Notes: a model not told the origin generated them from the sequence alone. 64,000 nucleotides of DNA from Massospora cicadina (GCA_022478985.1 JAKSZP010006694.1:119621-183620); one strand, 5' to 3'. Counted from the first letter of the stretch, positions 23,561-36,200 are shown. Program-made: numbers and translations.

Positions 23561-24829
23561 TTTTTGAGACTAACCACAATTGCAGTTATGGCAGATCTGA
23601 GTAATATCATATTTGATAAGATGCTTAGTGGCAAGTACAATGATGAACCGCTCCCAGTCATCAAGGTATTGGATGGAACAAGGGCCAATACATTCCAGAA
23701 AAATGGGGAATTGTATAAGCGGATAGGAGACACTACCATGAATATCCCAAGACCTTCCACCTGCCCAATTATTATTTAAGAGCGCACACTGAGCGGTTGG
23801 ACATGGTGGAGTATGTAAGACCATGTAATTACTGTGACCAAAGTTCTATTGGGAAAGCATGAACTTCGACGTGCTTGAGACAATTTCCTGCTGCCATCAG
23901 TGTCAAGTGGAAAAACCATTTAACCAAGACTTCATACCAGTTAGTGAAGCCGCACTTTGCCTGTCACACCATTTTGATTGATGTTGTGGGTCCCTTGCCA
24001 ACAGGGACAAACTGGTCCAAATACATCCTGGTAGCAATTGACCACTTGACTAGGTGGGTTGAGGCGTGACCAATATGCGATTTGGGGGCGTTAATGGTGG
24101 CCAAGTTTGTTATGGAATGTATAATCCAGTGACACGGTTGTCCCAGTTCATCCTTACTGACAATGGAACAACTTCACTTCAAGCATAATACCTAAACTTA
24201 ATGAATTGATGGGCATCTGCGGGGTTCTGACAACCCCCTATCACCCTGAAGAAAAGGAATGATTGAGAGAGTTAATGGTACCTTGGTGAAATACTCTGGA
24301 AATTGGTGAGGGATTGACCTTCTGATTGGACCTCTCTCCTTTCCACTGCCATCTTTGCTTACAATATTAGGTACCATTCCGCTACAGAGAAAAGTCATTT
24401 CCAACTATTGTATGGGCGGCACCCTGCACTTCTGGAACTGCTCTATTCCTGTATAGAGGATACCGGCAGAACAGATCCTCATTGGTATTTGACTAACTTA
24501 GCGGACACGCTGATCAAACTGCAAACTGAAGCCTACTCATGCAGTTTAGCAAAGAAGATTAGGGCTCAGGCAGCTGATAAAGTATGGCGTAGCGGCCTTG
24601 CTCAATTCCAAGATGGATATAGGTTTTGTTCATGACCAGCATGGGTTTGGTTAGAAACAAAAGCTGGCCAACATCTGGATTGACCCATTTGAAGTTATAG
24701 AGAAAACTGGGGGTGACGCTTATACCATCAAGGACCTTGCAAGTGGTAGGATCATTAACTGAGTACATGCAAAGTTCCTCTGACCATATAAGCAATAGGA
24801 GCCTTATTGTCTAGTCAAGGAGGGGGTAA
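23561..24829 (+). pseudogene. E2 integrase
   Basis: Zinc-binding remnants precede 23875. The core begins in frame 23875-24069 (HFACHTILIDVVGPLPTGTN, KYILVAIDHLTRWVEA). The second Asp and Glu regions are legible near 24150-24290 in shifted frames (LTDNGT-like; RVNGTLV). The later part lies at 24408-24635 (YGRHPALLELLYSC...NLADTLIKLQTEAYS). The C-terminal module near 24660-24790 reads IDPFEVIEKTGG and AYTIKDLASG. No chromodomain is visible. The 3' end abuts the polypurine tract at 24814-24829. Confidence 0.85.
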
Positions 24830-25397
24830 TGTTGCAATTCCAATATGACTGGATGATAAGCTGAGAATTGCTAGGGCGGATTAGAAAGAATCCACTGAAC
24901 ATGACATTGGTTCAATCATTCAAGTGCCTCGAGATGGGGCGATATTGGGATACAATGAGCTATTATTGGATCGCCTCCAAAATAAGGCGATAAGGCAATG
25001 TTAGTATTTGACAAATATGAATTAAACTGCCTACAATTAGGGCAACAGAGAGCTAAAGAAAAACAAGCTGAAATCGAGGGAGAATCAGCGAAATAGAATA
25101 GCCCAAGCTATGAGAGCAGTATCATCTGAAGCCGCTGTATATAAGCAAGATGGGTGATTGAGAGAAGGAGGTTTTTTTCTAGAAAAAAAGAATAAGCAAA
25201 CTAGGAAGGATCCACTAGATTATTCACAGATAAAAGAGGTGTTTTTAGGTATATTGCTCCCTTTTGTCATATTTATTTTTAAGTGTGTTCCAAGGTGCTG
25301 ACAATCTTCATATCGTCATTCCAATTTATCAGTGGGTTAACCCTGTGCAAAAAAACCCTTGCGGAATATCTTAAACGATTCTGCTGAATTTACAGCA
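24830..25397 (+). repeat. E2 3' LTR
   Basis: 568 bp, starting TGTTGCAATTCC and ending TTTACAGCA. It differs from the 5' copy by scattered substitutions and small indels. GCCTC follows at 25398. Confidence 0.93.
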
Positions 25398-27140
25398 GCC
25401 TCCATGCCTGACAACCTTGTGAGCGGCTTGAACAATATCTGCTCTTTCCAATGGCTTTGGGAATAGTAACTGCTTCCCATTAATCATCTTAAATACTTGT
25501 CCATCAATGGTCTCAATGTTTTCCATCGCTTTTCAAAGCACATCTTAGATTTCTTGGGGCTCATCTCTGATTTTTCCATCAACCATTCTCTGATATAACT
25601 CATATGCCTGCGGGTATACCATCTGGACCATTGGTAACCGCAATAAGCCATCCACATTCTGGTGAGAAGCCCCTGATTGGTGGACAATTTTGTAATTGTA
25701 AGCCTGTAGCTTAATTGCCCATTGGGCTAGTCATCCTTCTGGTTCTCTCAAATTGTGGAGCCAATGCAACTAGGAGTGGTCCATCACCACTTTAAAGTTC
25801 ATTCTGTGGATGTACACCCAAAACTGCTTACAGGCATAAAGGACTGCAAGGCATTCACGCTCAGCTATGGTGTATTTCCTCTCAGTGGTTGATAGTGTCC
25901 GATTCACATATGCCACCAGAAGTTCATCCCCAAGTTCATCTACTTGGCTTAGTATGGCGATAATCGCCATCAACAAAGCATTGGTTTGTATAATAAACTC
26001 TCAATCAAAATTCAGATATTTCAAAATTGGAGAATCTAGTAGTTACCATGTAGCTCATCAAAAGATTCCTGCACTTCCTCATTCCATAGGAATCCTTTTT
26101 TCAGATCCTTCAACAGATGGAATAAGGGCTTGGCGATTTGGGCAAAGTCCCAAATGAATCTTCTGTAGTATCTGTCCATCCCAAGGAACACTTGGATGTC
26201 TCAGACACTCTTTGTCACAGCCATCTGTTCTATGGCTTCAATCTTCTGGGCTTGTGGCTGCAATCCACTTTGTTAATCAAGAATCCCATATATTCCAACT
26301 CTTTTTTGAAAAAGTGACACTTCCTCAGCTTAATCTTAAGGTTAGCTGCAGACAGTCTTTTGAATACTTCTTTCAAGTGAAGTAGATGGTCAGTAAACGT
26401 CCTACTGAACACATTGATAACGTCCAAGTACACCAAGATGCATGACAACTTCAAGTTGCTCAATATAGCAATCATGGCTCTCTGGAACTTTGCAGGCGCG
26501 TTGCATAGACCCTGGGGTATCCTTGTCAGTTGGTATAGCCCCTTAGAGGTAATAATTGCGCATTTTTCTTGGTCTTCTTTTGGAAAATCGATTTGCCAAT
26601 ATCTTAAGATTAGATTCATCGCGGAGAAATACTTCACTTCTCCCAATTGATCTAGCACATTTCCAATTCTTGGTAGGGGATAAGAATCCTTCTTTATAAT
26701 CTTATTCAGCTTTCAGTACTCAATCACCACCCAATTGGAGCCATCCTTTTTCTTCACGATAAGAATCAGACTTGCGCAGGGACTCTAAAATGGAACTAAA
26801 AGCCCATGCTTCACTAGTTTGCTGATTTCATCCTCCACTATTGCTTTGGCCACTTTTGACCATCAAATCGGTCTCACCCTGATCATCAAATTTTTCCTGG
26901 TGTGACCTTGTGAATCACATCTCTCATGCATCCCAAATTGTGGTCATCCTGGGCAAATACTTCCCAATACTTTTTGAACAATTTGAGCACCTTCTCTTGC
27001 TGGCCTTCTGTCAGATCAGCGAGTTTCTCTCAATCAACCAATAGTTGATCCTCGCAGTTAACCCAGCCAATAATTCCATCTCATTGAAAGTGGAATCTCT
27101 CAGTTTGGCCATCAAGATTTCTCATCACTTCTTAGGTCCA
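25398..27140 (-). pseudogene. E3 RT, RNase H and integrase N-terminus
   Basis: In element direction: the RT N-terminal extension near 27080-26930 (ADLTEGQQEKVLKLFKKYWE, HNLGCMRDVIHKV), fingers at 26900-26700 (SPCASLILIVKKKDGSNW), palm at 26658-26230 (LDQLGEVKYFSAMNLILRYW, GLCNAPAKFQRAM, and YLDVINVFS, where the YLDD box has Val for the second Asp). RNase H follows at 25976-25770 (DELLVAYVNRTLSTTERKYT, AERECLAVLYACKQFW). Integrase zinc-domain remnants lie at 25687-25398. Stops and the active-site change make it inactive. Confidence 0.86.
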
Positions 27141-27149
27141 AAACTCATA

Positions 27150-27425
27150 GACCATAAAAATCGATAATTTATATTATATATATATATATATATTTGCATT
27201 TTTCTTTTGAAATGGGACTTGCAACCTACAAAAAGGTTCAGAAGTCCTTCTTTTCCCATTCATCCAATCTGGATCCTAGGTAACTCTGACCTACCAGTTA
27301 TCAAGGTTCAAAATCTTATCCTCTTAAGATTTAACCATCCATTTGGTTCAGTGGTCCTCTTCTAGGACTTGACCAAAATCTCAGGACATAACCATTTAAT
27401 ATTTCAGAGGTTCTCTGGGAACATT
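27150..27425 (-). repeat. E3 internal repeat A, with (TA)n
   Basis: Aligned with repeat B (18025-18345): both start near CATAAAAAT, pass a T-rich tract, then GGGACTTG, CCTACCAGTT, and a hairpin of the form GGTCCT-CTTCT-AGGAC followed by TTGACC. A pure TA microsatellite occupies about 27172-27192. It separates the gag remnant from RT, whereas repeat B lies beyond integrase. Confidence 0.65.
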
Positions 27426-27429
27426 GCAA

Positions 27430-28284
27430 ATATTTTCTCTTAGGCTCAATACTGCTGATTAGTATTGACCTTCTTCACTATATGGCCAGCAGCGCTGTCT
27501 CTTTATGTATAGGCTACACTTGCTAACTTTTGGCAATACTCTTGAATATACCAGGCCTTTGATCCCGACTGGTTATTCATCCAACAGGTCCTAATTTCAT
27601 CTCACATTTCGGCAACTGATGCTTAAATTTTCCTATTTTATTAGCCAGCAGTTCCATCTGATTTAATAAATCGTTTTTCTTCTGAAAATGATTTTGGGCA
27701 TTCATTGCCATCCTTAGTTACACTGGTCGCTCTGGACTTGTTAGCTTCATCCAATTTCATCTGAATTGCTGAACTTGTCTCCAGAAACTTCTGATCATTG
27801 TTTGAATGTTATTGAGTCAAATAATTTTCTTTGCTATCTTGGATTAATCATATCATGTTTTGCCTTCATATCTTTATTGATATGGCAATCCAATTCTCCT
27901 GATTGATTGCTTCCTATTTTCATCCAATGCCTCATCTAAACACTCACTCCTCAGGACTACTTAATGTGGACCCAATTTCAACCTGAGTTCACCCTACTGA
28001 TACTCTTCATCTCAAGTAGATGTTGGGTGGAACAGGTTTCCTTGCAGCACTAAATAGTTCCATATCTAGGCTTCAAGTCCTTTTCCCCGGTAATGAGTAT
28101 CCTCAATTTGCTTCACTTGGAGCTCCACTTCTGAGCTGGGTGAACGCCAATGAACGTGATCCACTTTAAGTTATGTCTTCATTAGTGTTTTTTTCTTAGT
28201 AACTTCTTGCCAGAATTAGAAACATCTTCATATGACATCATTTCTAAGTTCTTCTACTCAACTACACCCCTGTAGTGAGCGCCA
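27430..28284 (-). pseudogene. E3 gag N-terminus remnant and primer site
   Basis: Downstream of the primer site the minus strand gives charged, coiled-coil-like pieces (SSEVELQVKQIEDTHY near 28120; NQMELLANKIGKFKHQL near 27640). They resemble the N-terminal coiled coil of E8 gag in character, not clearly in sequence. No capsid or zinc knuckle follows. The primer site, in element sense TGGCGCTCACTACAGGGG (28284 to 28267), starts four bases after the LTR end and matches the E2 site at 16 of 18 positions. Confidence 0.55.
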
Positions 28285-28288
28285 ATTT

Positions 28289-29426
28289 TGTAGAAATTTA
28301 TGGAATCTGGTTATTATCATTTAATAACCCCTATAAACTTATTACTGCACAGGTTTAGTTCTTGTGTGAAATTCGTCCATGTTGTATATTATTTGATATT
28401 ATTGGTTGATAATAGTATGATAACTATTATCCGTAGCTGAATGGAATTCTTAGATCTTGGCCCAACGCTCAACCAGTATTTCTTCTAAAAATACTTATGA
28501 TATCATTAATAAGGATTTGTTCCCTTGTAAAGTCCAACCTGGTCTTCTCTGAGATTCCCTGGTGACAGTTTCTCTGGTTTGACTCACAGTCGGCAGAAAT
28601 CCCCTATTGTTTCTCCTTCTTCTCTTGATCCCTACTCAGATCTTTACTCTTTTCCTTAAAGAGTCTCCCAGTTATCGCACACAGAAATAACATCCTTAAA
28701 AAGAATAGAACAATTGAAAGCTGATAAAGTTTACTACTTAAACTATATACTGGATGAAAATTATAGAAATCCTGAACTATATACTTGTTTTTTATTATAA
28801 GTGAATTATAGGGAATTTATAGTTGTAATTCAGTCATCTAAGCCTTGGTTGATACTCTTTGATGAAATGACAGCTGTTGCCATTGAATCACCCATCTTCT
28901 TCTCAGAGTGATGGTCTTCCCCATTTTGGCTAGGATTCCATCATTGGAAATCCTCAAGACCTAAATGGAAAGAGTTGGAAAATGTGTCCCTAATGTTTCC
29001 TCTCAATCCAAGCAAACAACTATATTTGACTAGCGACCTGCTTAGGTAATGGGACTTGTTACCCATTAAGGCAGGTCAAGAACCAACTGATTGGTTTGCT
29101 AGTTGCAGGTGGCATCACTCCCCTCACAACTTACTACTTACATTCCCAATCATTCAGTGATGAAACCCAACTGATCCCAATTGGTACACCTGATAGTTAA
29201 TCACTAGAAGATGCCCCTACTTTGTTGGCAACTCCGCCTGACAAGATCTTAAGCATTTGTCCGGATTGACCCAATGGATATGACCAAGTGAATATCTCAA
29301 AATCCCACTATCATAGTTACTCTGAAATCAGGGTCAACCGATTTCCAATTCACCTTGCATTAGGGAATTATTCCCTAGCAATTCCTGGTAATCTAGCAGG
29401 CTGAAAAGTGGGCAAAAATCCCAACA
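28289..29426 (-). repeat. E3 5' LTR
   Basis: 1138 bp, aligned with 15133-16273 over its whole length. AATAT follows at 29427-29431, matching AATAC at 15128-15132 in four of five positions. Confidence 0.92.
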
Positions 29427-30180
29427 AATATATTCCTCAAAAAAAGACGTGCTATCTTTTTAGCTGTGACATTGGTAGTAGTTGGGATAAAATAAGCCAT
29501 GTTAGTGAATCTAATTACATCACCAATACTACATTAAATTCTTGAGAACGTGGTAGCTCTACTATAAAATCCATGTATATTGACTCTCATGGCTTTTGTG
29601 CGATTGATAATGGTTGTAATTGTCCTTCAGGAAGTCCTCTTGAACCTTGATGCACCCACAGACCTCACATCCTGCCACATATTTTATGACGCCCCTTTAA
29701 GACCAGGCCATCAGTAAGTTCTTTGAATCAGTTGGATCATTTTATTTCTTCCAGGATGTCTTGCTATGCCTACATCATGGTGCTCATGCATGATATCCAA
29801 TCTTAAAGGTCCTTTTGGGGTATAAAAACAACTTTTCCAGAATAATGATTGACCCTTTAACGAGTAACCCTTTTTGTACCACACACTGTCTAAGTTTTAA
29901 TGAGATCACTCTTCACATTCTGACAGAAAGCATCATCATTTTGAACATCCAAAATCTCATCTCTTTGGCCCACTAGTACAAGATAATATAATAATGAAGT
30001 GGGATCCTTGGTCTTCATAAGCACCTGTTTATTAAGCACAGTAATTTCCACCTCTTTAGGTATCATGACATGACGCCGCTTATATAAAATCTGGAACCAC
30101 ATCAATTTTCCCAGTTTTTTAACCAGTGTCCAAGTCATAATCCGCCATAGTAAGTGCCCATCATACCTGACGCTGGTTCA
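29427..30180 (-). pseudogene. E4 integrase N-terminal part
   Basis: Minus-strand remnants of the region between RNase H and the integrase core, including frame 30138-29890 (VLVGQRDEILDVQNDDAF) and broken zinc-domain and core-like pieces down to the E3 border. It joins across E3 to 15132-14104. Confidence 0.65.
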
Positions 30181-31500
30181 ATTTCCGTGGGGTGAAATGT
30201 AAGTCAAATTTTTATAGTCTGTTAAAACTTTCACTGGGTACTTTGCCCCACACAGGTACCAGCGCCATAGTTTTAGATATTGAACAACAGCCAACATTTT
30301 TTTGTTTTAGATAGGATAGTTGCATTCCTCTGGGATGAATTTCTTGGAATAATAGGCTATGGGATTCAGCCTATTATCATCCCCCTTTAGCAACAAAACC
30401 TCCCAAGAGCGTATCCTAAAAGCATCAGTATCAACCACAAAGGTCTTTTCATCATTGGGCATTGACAACATAGGTGAAGAAACAAAGGCAGCCTTCAAGT
30501 CAGATAAGATTTTTCCGCTGACTGAGACCATTTACATGAAACCCTTTCTGATGTAAGCAGTGTTAAGGGTAACGCAATAGAAGAAAAGACTTTGATAAAA
30601 TCCCTGCAAAAGTTTTCTAAGCCTAAGAAATTGTGAATGTCCTTCTGACTATTAGGTGTAGGCCAAGATGTGATGGCATCCACTTTGCTAGATGCCATGG
30701 TGAGCCCATTCCTGCCCACAACATAACGAATAAATTCAACTTCTTCCTGTTTATACTTGCATTTTGATAGCTTCACATGCAATTTGTACCTTCCAAGCTG
30801 CTCAAAGACCAAGTTCAAGTGCAGTAAGTGTTCCTTCTGCATCTTGCTGTAGATCAAAATGTCATCGAGGTAGTCTATGCAGAAGTGGTCCAGGTAGCCA
30901 TTCAGCACCGTATTAATCATTTGTTGAAATGTACTAGGTGCGTTGCACAACCCAAATGGCATCATCAGATACTCATTTAGCCCAAATTGTGTTCAAACTC
31001 TATTTTTCACTCATCACTTTCTTTTATCCATATCTGGTTGAATTCATCCTTCAAGTCCACTTTGGAAAAGATTGTAGCTCTAGACAATTGGTCACTCAAG
31101 TGATCAGCATTAGGTAAGGGATACCGGTTTTTTATGTTTATATCATTGAGCTTCTCTTAGTTTATACATGGCCGTAGTCCATCGTCCTTCTTACTAAATA
31201 CAACAAGGGTGATGAACAGGGAGAGTAGGAAACCCGTATAAACCCCTTCTCAAGCATTGTATCCAGATATTCTCTCAGGTCAATGTTTCCCTCTTATTGC
31301 AGCTATAAATAGGTCCATGAGTGGGATTCTTCCCTTCTAGTAAATCAATTGCATGATCAAAGGATACATGATCTGGTAGTTGATTAGCCTCCTTCTCTTC
31401 AAAAAGTGAAGCCCATTTTGAGAGATGCTCAGGGATCTTTCCTTTACAAGGCTCCAATGGACCACTCTGATTTACTCTTGCTACATTTCCAAACCTTTAT
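30181..31500 (-). pseudogene. E4 reverse transcriptase and RNase H
   Basis: Frame 30965-30495 is a well-kept RT palm of 156 codons: PFGLCNAPSTFQQMINTVL and an intact catalytic box in IDYLDDILIYSK, then FLGLENFCRDFIKVFSSIA. The fingers lie upstream in broken frames near 31000-31290 and 31457-31275 (PDHVSFDHAIDLLEGKNPTHGP is the RT entry motif in altered form). RNase H follows at 30531-30307 (KTFVVDTDAFRI, NPIAYYSKKFIPEECNYPI). The catalytic residues survive, but upstream stops break the polyprotein. Confidence 0.87.
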
Positions 31501-32648
31501 GCTCTTTTAACACACACTCAATGAGCTTATCCTTTATCTTAATTGTGATAGAGTTCCTTCCATAATTGTGTTGGAGTTTAACCTGTGTCCACCAAGGATA
31601 CTCAAGGATTACAGGATGGAATGAACTACGAAGTACCCAAAACTCAACTTATTTTACTTACCATAAACTTCAAGTCAATGTGACGTGAGCAGCGGTAAGC
31701 TAAGGACTGTTCATCATTCCCCAAGGTTACTTTTATCAAAGGTTTCTTTGAATTCAAGACCATAATTTTCACTGTATTCTCTGAGATGAAAGTCTGTGAG
31801 GCCTCACTGTCCAGAAAAGCCATAGTTTTCAAATTTTTCTTTCCAACATTTAACTTCAAACTCAATACTGGATAAGATTGCTTATCAATTTTTAATGAGT
31901 AATTGAGGGTCTGAGGTTTTTTTTATGGCACTTCTGTTTCCAGAATTCTCTTGGTCTGCTAATAACCACTAATAGACTCTGGGTGACCTCAATAACTTTG
32001 TTTAAGGGTAGCATGATGGGGTGGTGTCTGATCGAATCTGCTAAGTGACCTTCCAACCCTTGTCTAAGATAAAGCGTTCCATTTCCTCGTCTAATTTTTC
32101 CTTCTAAAAGTTCTCCAAAAACTTATGAATATATTCCTCAATAGTTTACTTTCCTGTTGAAGGTTCATCAAGGCAATCGTGACTGTAATCTGTTACTAGT
32201 GGAAGCCGCTGCATCTAACAACTGGCCTTTAAATGCTCCATAAATATTCACACAAATTCACATTCTCCTCTAAGGCTCTTATAAACCAATCCAGAGCATC
32301 ACCAGTGAGTTGTGAGCCCGCTGCCATAATTAACCACGCATCATATGGATATTTATCAGGGTAATCTTTGAAACACGCCCCAACAAAGTAAAACCCGTCT
32401 TTTACTTCAGCTAAAGTTAATTTCTTAGGCAAGGGGACTGTAGGGTAAGTCATAGGTGTGTAGTTGGCAACAAGCTCTGTTTGCATTTAACTGGGTCCTA
32501 CTGCTTCTTTATAAGTTTTTCATATTGCTTTACTGGTGAAACCATCCGCACCAGTAAATTGGTAACTTTTCATCAACAAAAATAAATTATCAAAGCTCTC
32601 AATAACAAAACGTGGTGGGATATTTATTATAGGTCATGGCGGTCAGAT
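31501..32648 (-). pseudogene. E4 protease and gag remnants
   Basis: Frame 31865-31644 reads MAFLDSEASQTFISENTVKI, the aspartic protease site with D-T-G altered to D-S-E. Upstream, frame 32486-32229 is capsid-like: TLAEVKDGFYFVGACFKDYP, PYDAWLIMAAGSQLTGDALD, WFIRALEEN. The pieces between them are broken. I could not recognise a primer site next to the 5' LTR: in element sense the bases there are ATCTGACCGCCATGACC, with no TGG start. Confidence 0.7.
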
Positions 32649-33281
32649 TGTCAGGGACTGGTGTACTACTGACCTAATTGGGGTTAGCTAACCATAAGCT
32701 AGCGTAACCAAGGGGTAGAATCAAGTATGAAAAGGACACTAGAGGTGTCCAGGTATAAGGAATGGTGTGTAAGCTGGTATGGGAGTTACTTAAAGACATG
32801 GGTTTTAAAAGGGGAATGTTGGAAGGGAGTTTCTTGTAGGCTAGGGTGGTAGATCATTATTGATAACACTTTAGTAAATAACTTAATAGTTTTTTCATGA
32901 AATTTTATATTTTTATTAACCGCAAAGACTAACCAAATGAATGCCTTGGTTTTATATACCATCCAACTTCCTGGACTCCCCTAAGCTTAATTGATTTTAA
33001 AACAGTGCACTATTCATCTTTGAGCTTATGGGATTGCAACTTGCATATGATTTTTAAAGGCAGTGGGAATTGTCTCAGTTTCATTGTAAATTCGTTTTGG
33101 TGCGATTAATTGACTCAATATTATTGAAATTGAGATAATTTAAATGATTTATTGAACATTTTCACTACATTATTCATTTGATGTGCAATTATTCAATCCA
33201 ACTTCATCACTAATCCTCTTGATCTGATTTATGATATCTGTAACCTCAGGAATTCCACTAATGTCATGATTTACCCTGATA
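32649..33281 (-). repeat. E4 5' LTR
   Basis: 633 bp, aligned with 13581-14215. The outer end reads TATCAGGGTAAATC in element sense where the other copy has TGTTAGGGCAAATC. Confidence 0.9.
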
Positions 33282-36200
33282 GGCTCCTAGCACAGTGGCT
33301 GTACCAGCTATATTGAGAGTTCATTGTGATGACAGATCTGTATCTAACAATACCTATTTGACCCAAGCAAACAAGCCTACCCAAGTGATCAATTTAGTTG
33401 AAGAAGGAGAGCAGTTGGTACCTTATACCTTTAAGAATGTGGCATCTGATGGCAAAGGCCCAACTAAGCTAACACAAGCGTTGTTGCTTTGAAACAATTT
33501 AAGTATTCTGCAACTGACGTCCTGACCACTGGAAACCTTTTGCCAAAAGCATAACAAAGTTGGAAGTTATCTTCCAGAAGGTGCGTGTACTGGAAGTGCT
33601 GGATACTGAGGCTCTAGTGAACATTATCTCATCTAAAATTATGAAGAAACTCGAGTTTATCTCAACATTGACTATAGTGAGAAATACTGTTCTGAGGACC
33701 TGACATTACCCATGCTTTAGGAGCTTACTCTGCTTTGCCTTTACAATTTGGGCACATAACCCTGATGGCAACTGCAGTAGTACTGGACAATGTCCGCTTT
33801 GATTTCCATATTATAAAACAGTTTTTTCTGGAGTTTGGGGCAAATATTAACTTTACTACAAGCACAATTAGCATTCTGAGTTATCAGCTCCACCTGGTGT
33901 TCAATGACGAGGACGTTAAACTTTGTAAACAAAGTATGTGCTTGGTCAAAACAGACCAATATATCTATTTAATTCATTACACCTTAACAGAGAATGGTGT
34001 AAAACATCTCTTGCCTACAGTGAGCACTTAGGAAGGACTCCCATTAAGTGCAAGTGAAAGAATAGAAATTTGACCAGGAGTCCAAAGAAGATGACCTTGT
34101 CAACCAGCGTTAAGATTTCTCCTGACACAATATCAAAGTGTACAATCAAGATGGAATCCAAGAGCAAGATCACAGAGTATTATCAGGATTTTTACAATAC
34201 CACTTACTTTGGAGAGCTAAACCTTCTTTTGAGTAACATAACTAACCAACAAATATGAGTGGAAAAGGAACAAGTTATAGCACTGGCCCGCATGACCAGT
34301 TGCCAAGGTATCAAGTCCATTCACTCAGTAGTAGGTTTAAACAAGCTTGAGTTTGAGAATGTGACCCCTAATCAACAAAAATAGTTGGACAAACTTTTGG
34401 ATAAGTTTAATAACATCTTAAGAACTGGCCCCAATGACTATGACCTATGCAAGAGGGAAGTCTATAAGATGGACACTGGTTCAGCTATCCCCTTCTAGTC
34501 TAAACCTTGTCACTGTTCAAAGACAGAGGATGTGATCATCGTGCAAGAGCTCAATCAGTTAGCTGAAGACAGGATAATCCGCCCATCTAAGAGCCCATGG
34601 GCATCTCCTTTATTGCTGGTGTGCAAGAAGGATGGGACCCAAAGAGTTGTCATAAATTACCACTGCTTAAAAAAGATCACCAAGAAGGACTCATATCTAC
34701 TGACATTTATCAACGCCACTTTGAAACGCCTAATCAGCTAAAAATACATTTTGGCCATGGACCTAGCCAGCGGCTACTGAAAAATGGAGCTCTCTCCTGA
34801 AGACCAAGAGAAATGCACCTTAATCAGCAGACAAGGGTTGTTTGAACTGTAAGGATGCTGCAGGGCTCCATAACGCCCCTGCAACCTTCCAATAAGTATA
34901 GATCGCATCTTCAGAGATATTAAGTTATTAAGTGTGTTGATATACATTGATGAAATTACTGTGCCAATCGCACGTTTCAAGGACACTTAAGTTACCCCTG
35001 AGGTTTTATAAGGCTGCACTCATCCAACTTGAAACTGAAGAGAAGCGGGTGCACTTTTCTCAAGTGACAACTAAAGTCAATGTGAAACAAGATTAGATCA
35101 GCCAGAATTAGGCCTCAGAATTGGAAATTGAACGTGATCAGCAATGGAGCCACTGAAGAGTAGGATGGACGCTCAAGTATTTCTTAGGAATAGTGGGGTA
35201 CCACAGGCAGTTTATCCCCCATTTTGCAGAATTGATGACGCCCCTTACCTAACTACTTATAAAGGAGATGAAGTTTGAATGGAGCCTGGAAAGGAGCAGG
35301 AATTCATAAAGTTGAAGGAACGATTGGTAGAAGCACCAATCTTGGAATATCTGTACTTTAATAAGACCTTTTACTTGTAAACAAACGCCAGTGATGTGGG
35401 ATTTGGTGTAAACTTGGCACAATTGGATGAACATTGTGTAGATCACCTGATCAAGTATCACCCAAAGTATACAACAAGGCATAAAAGAATTATAAAGCTA
35501 CAAAATGTGAATGCCTTGAAGTAATCAGAGCAGTTAAGCACTTTTAGACCCTATCTTTATGGAGTACATATTAAAGTAGTCATGAATCACATGTCGCTCC
35601 ACTGGCTAAGAAACCTAAGAGAGCCTGATGGACACCCTGCCGCTGGGCTGTTCTACTCCAAGGGTATAATTTTGAAAATTATACATCAAGCATGTGATAA
35701 ACATCTCAACGCGGATGGCTTGACAAGACTACCAGTATTCCACCTGCAGGCATTAGAAATCAATTGCATGCATGACCTAATTGGGCTGCCTGAAGAGGCA
35801 TGGCAGGATGAGACAGAAGAGGTCAAGAGAGTCCTGCGCAGATGTTCTAAAGACACCCATTGTGTCAAAGAAAATCTTTGAAAAGAAGGTTTAAACTAAT
35901 GTATAAATATATCCACCCGGTGATTGCATTAATATATTAATGGAGTCTCACAAGCATGTGAGCTATGGACAATTCCAGAAGAAGCTGGCTTACCTCAAGG
36001 AGAAGTTCTATTAGGATTACATGTCCGGCAAAGTACACCAATCATTAGAGTTGTGTGTACCTTGCACCAGATTTTGCCTGCTGGAAACATGATTTGAGTT
36101 TATACCAATTCCCCATTGCATCATTCAAAAATGTCTCTATTGACGTGGTGGGACAGTTGCCAACATATTAAGTGACGCCAAGTTCATCCTGGTGGCAATT

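Larger units (their letters stand above)
19345..25397 (+). mobile_element. E2: innermost Ty3 element
   Basis: A plus-strand Ty3 retrotransposon with 567- and 568-bp LTRs, flanked by a perfect 5-bp duplication GCCTC (19340-19344, 25398-25402). E3 integrase sequence continues across both borders. The internal region has a tRNA-type primer site, gag with a zinc knuckle, protease, RT, RNase H, integrase and a polypurine tract AGTCAAGGAGGGGG before the 3' LTR. All frames carry stops or shifts and active-site changes. It is the youngest insertion of the nest by position. Confidence 0.94.
15133..29426 (-). mobile_element. E3: Ty3 element inserted in E4 integrase
   Basis: LTRs of about 1.14 kb at 15133-16273 and 28289-29426. 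Flanks AATAC (15128-15132) and AATAT (29427-29431) make a 4-of-5 target duplication, and E4 integrase continues on both sides. Internal order in element sense: primer site, gag N-terminus, repeat A, RT, RNase H, integrase (split by E2), repeat B, an antisense frame, polypurine tract (minus sense AGACAAGAGGGGGATG), LTR. I could not find a protease, zinc knuckle or capsid, so part of gag-pro seems deleted. Confidence 0.88.
13581..33281 (-). mobile_element. E4: outer Ty3 element of a triple nest
   Basis: Minus-strand element with paired LTRs at 13581-14215 and 32649-33281. Its own internal sequence is 14216-15132 plus 29427-32648, about 4.1 kb; the rest is E3 with E2 inside. A polypurine tract (minus sense TTGGTGGGGGGTGA) lies at the 3' LTR border. 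I see no convincing 5-bp duplication: the left flank is LINE and the right flank is Ty3 element E5, so one side was probably rearranged. All frames are broken. Confidence 0.88.

Noticed and set aside
27165..27195. TA microsatellite as a replication or recombination signal.
   Set aside because: Short pure TA runs are common in AT-rich DNA; nothing supports a role.
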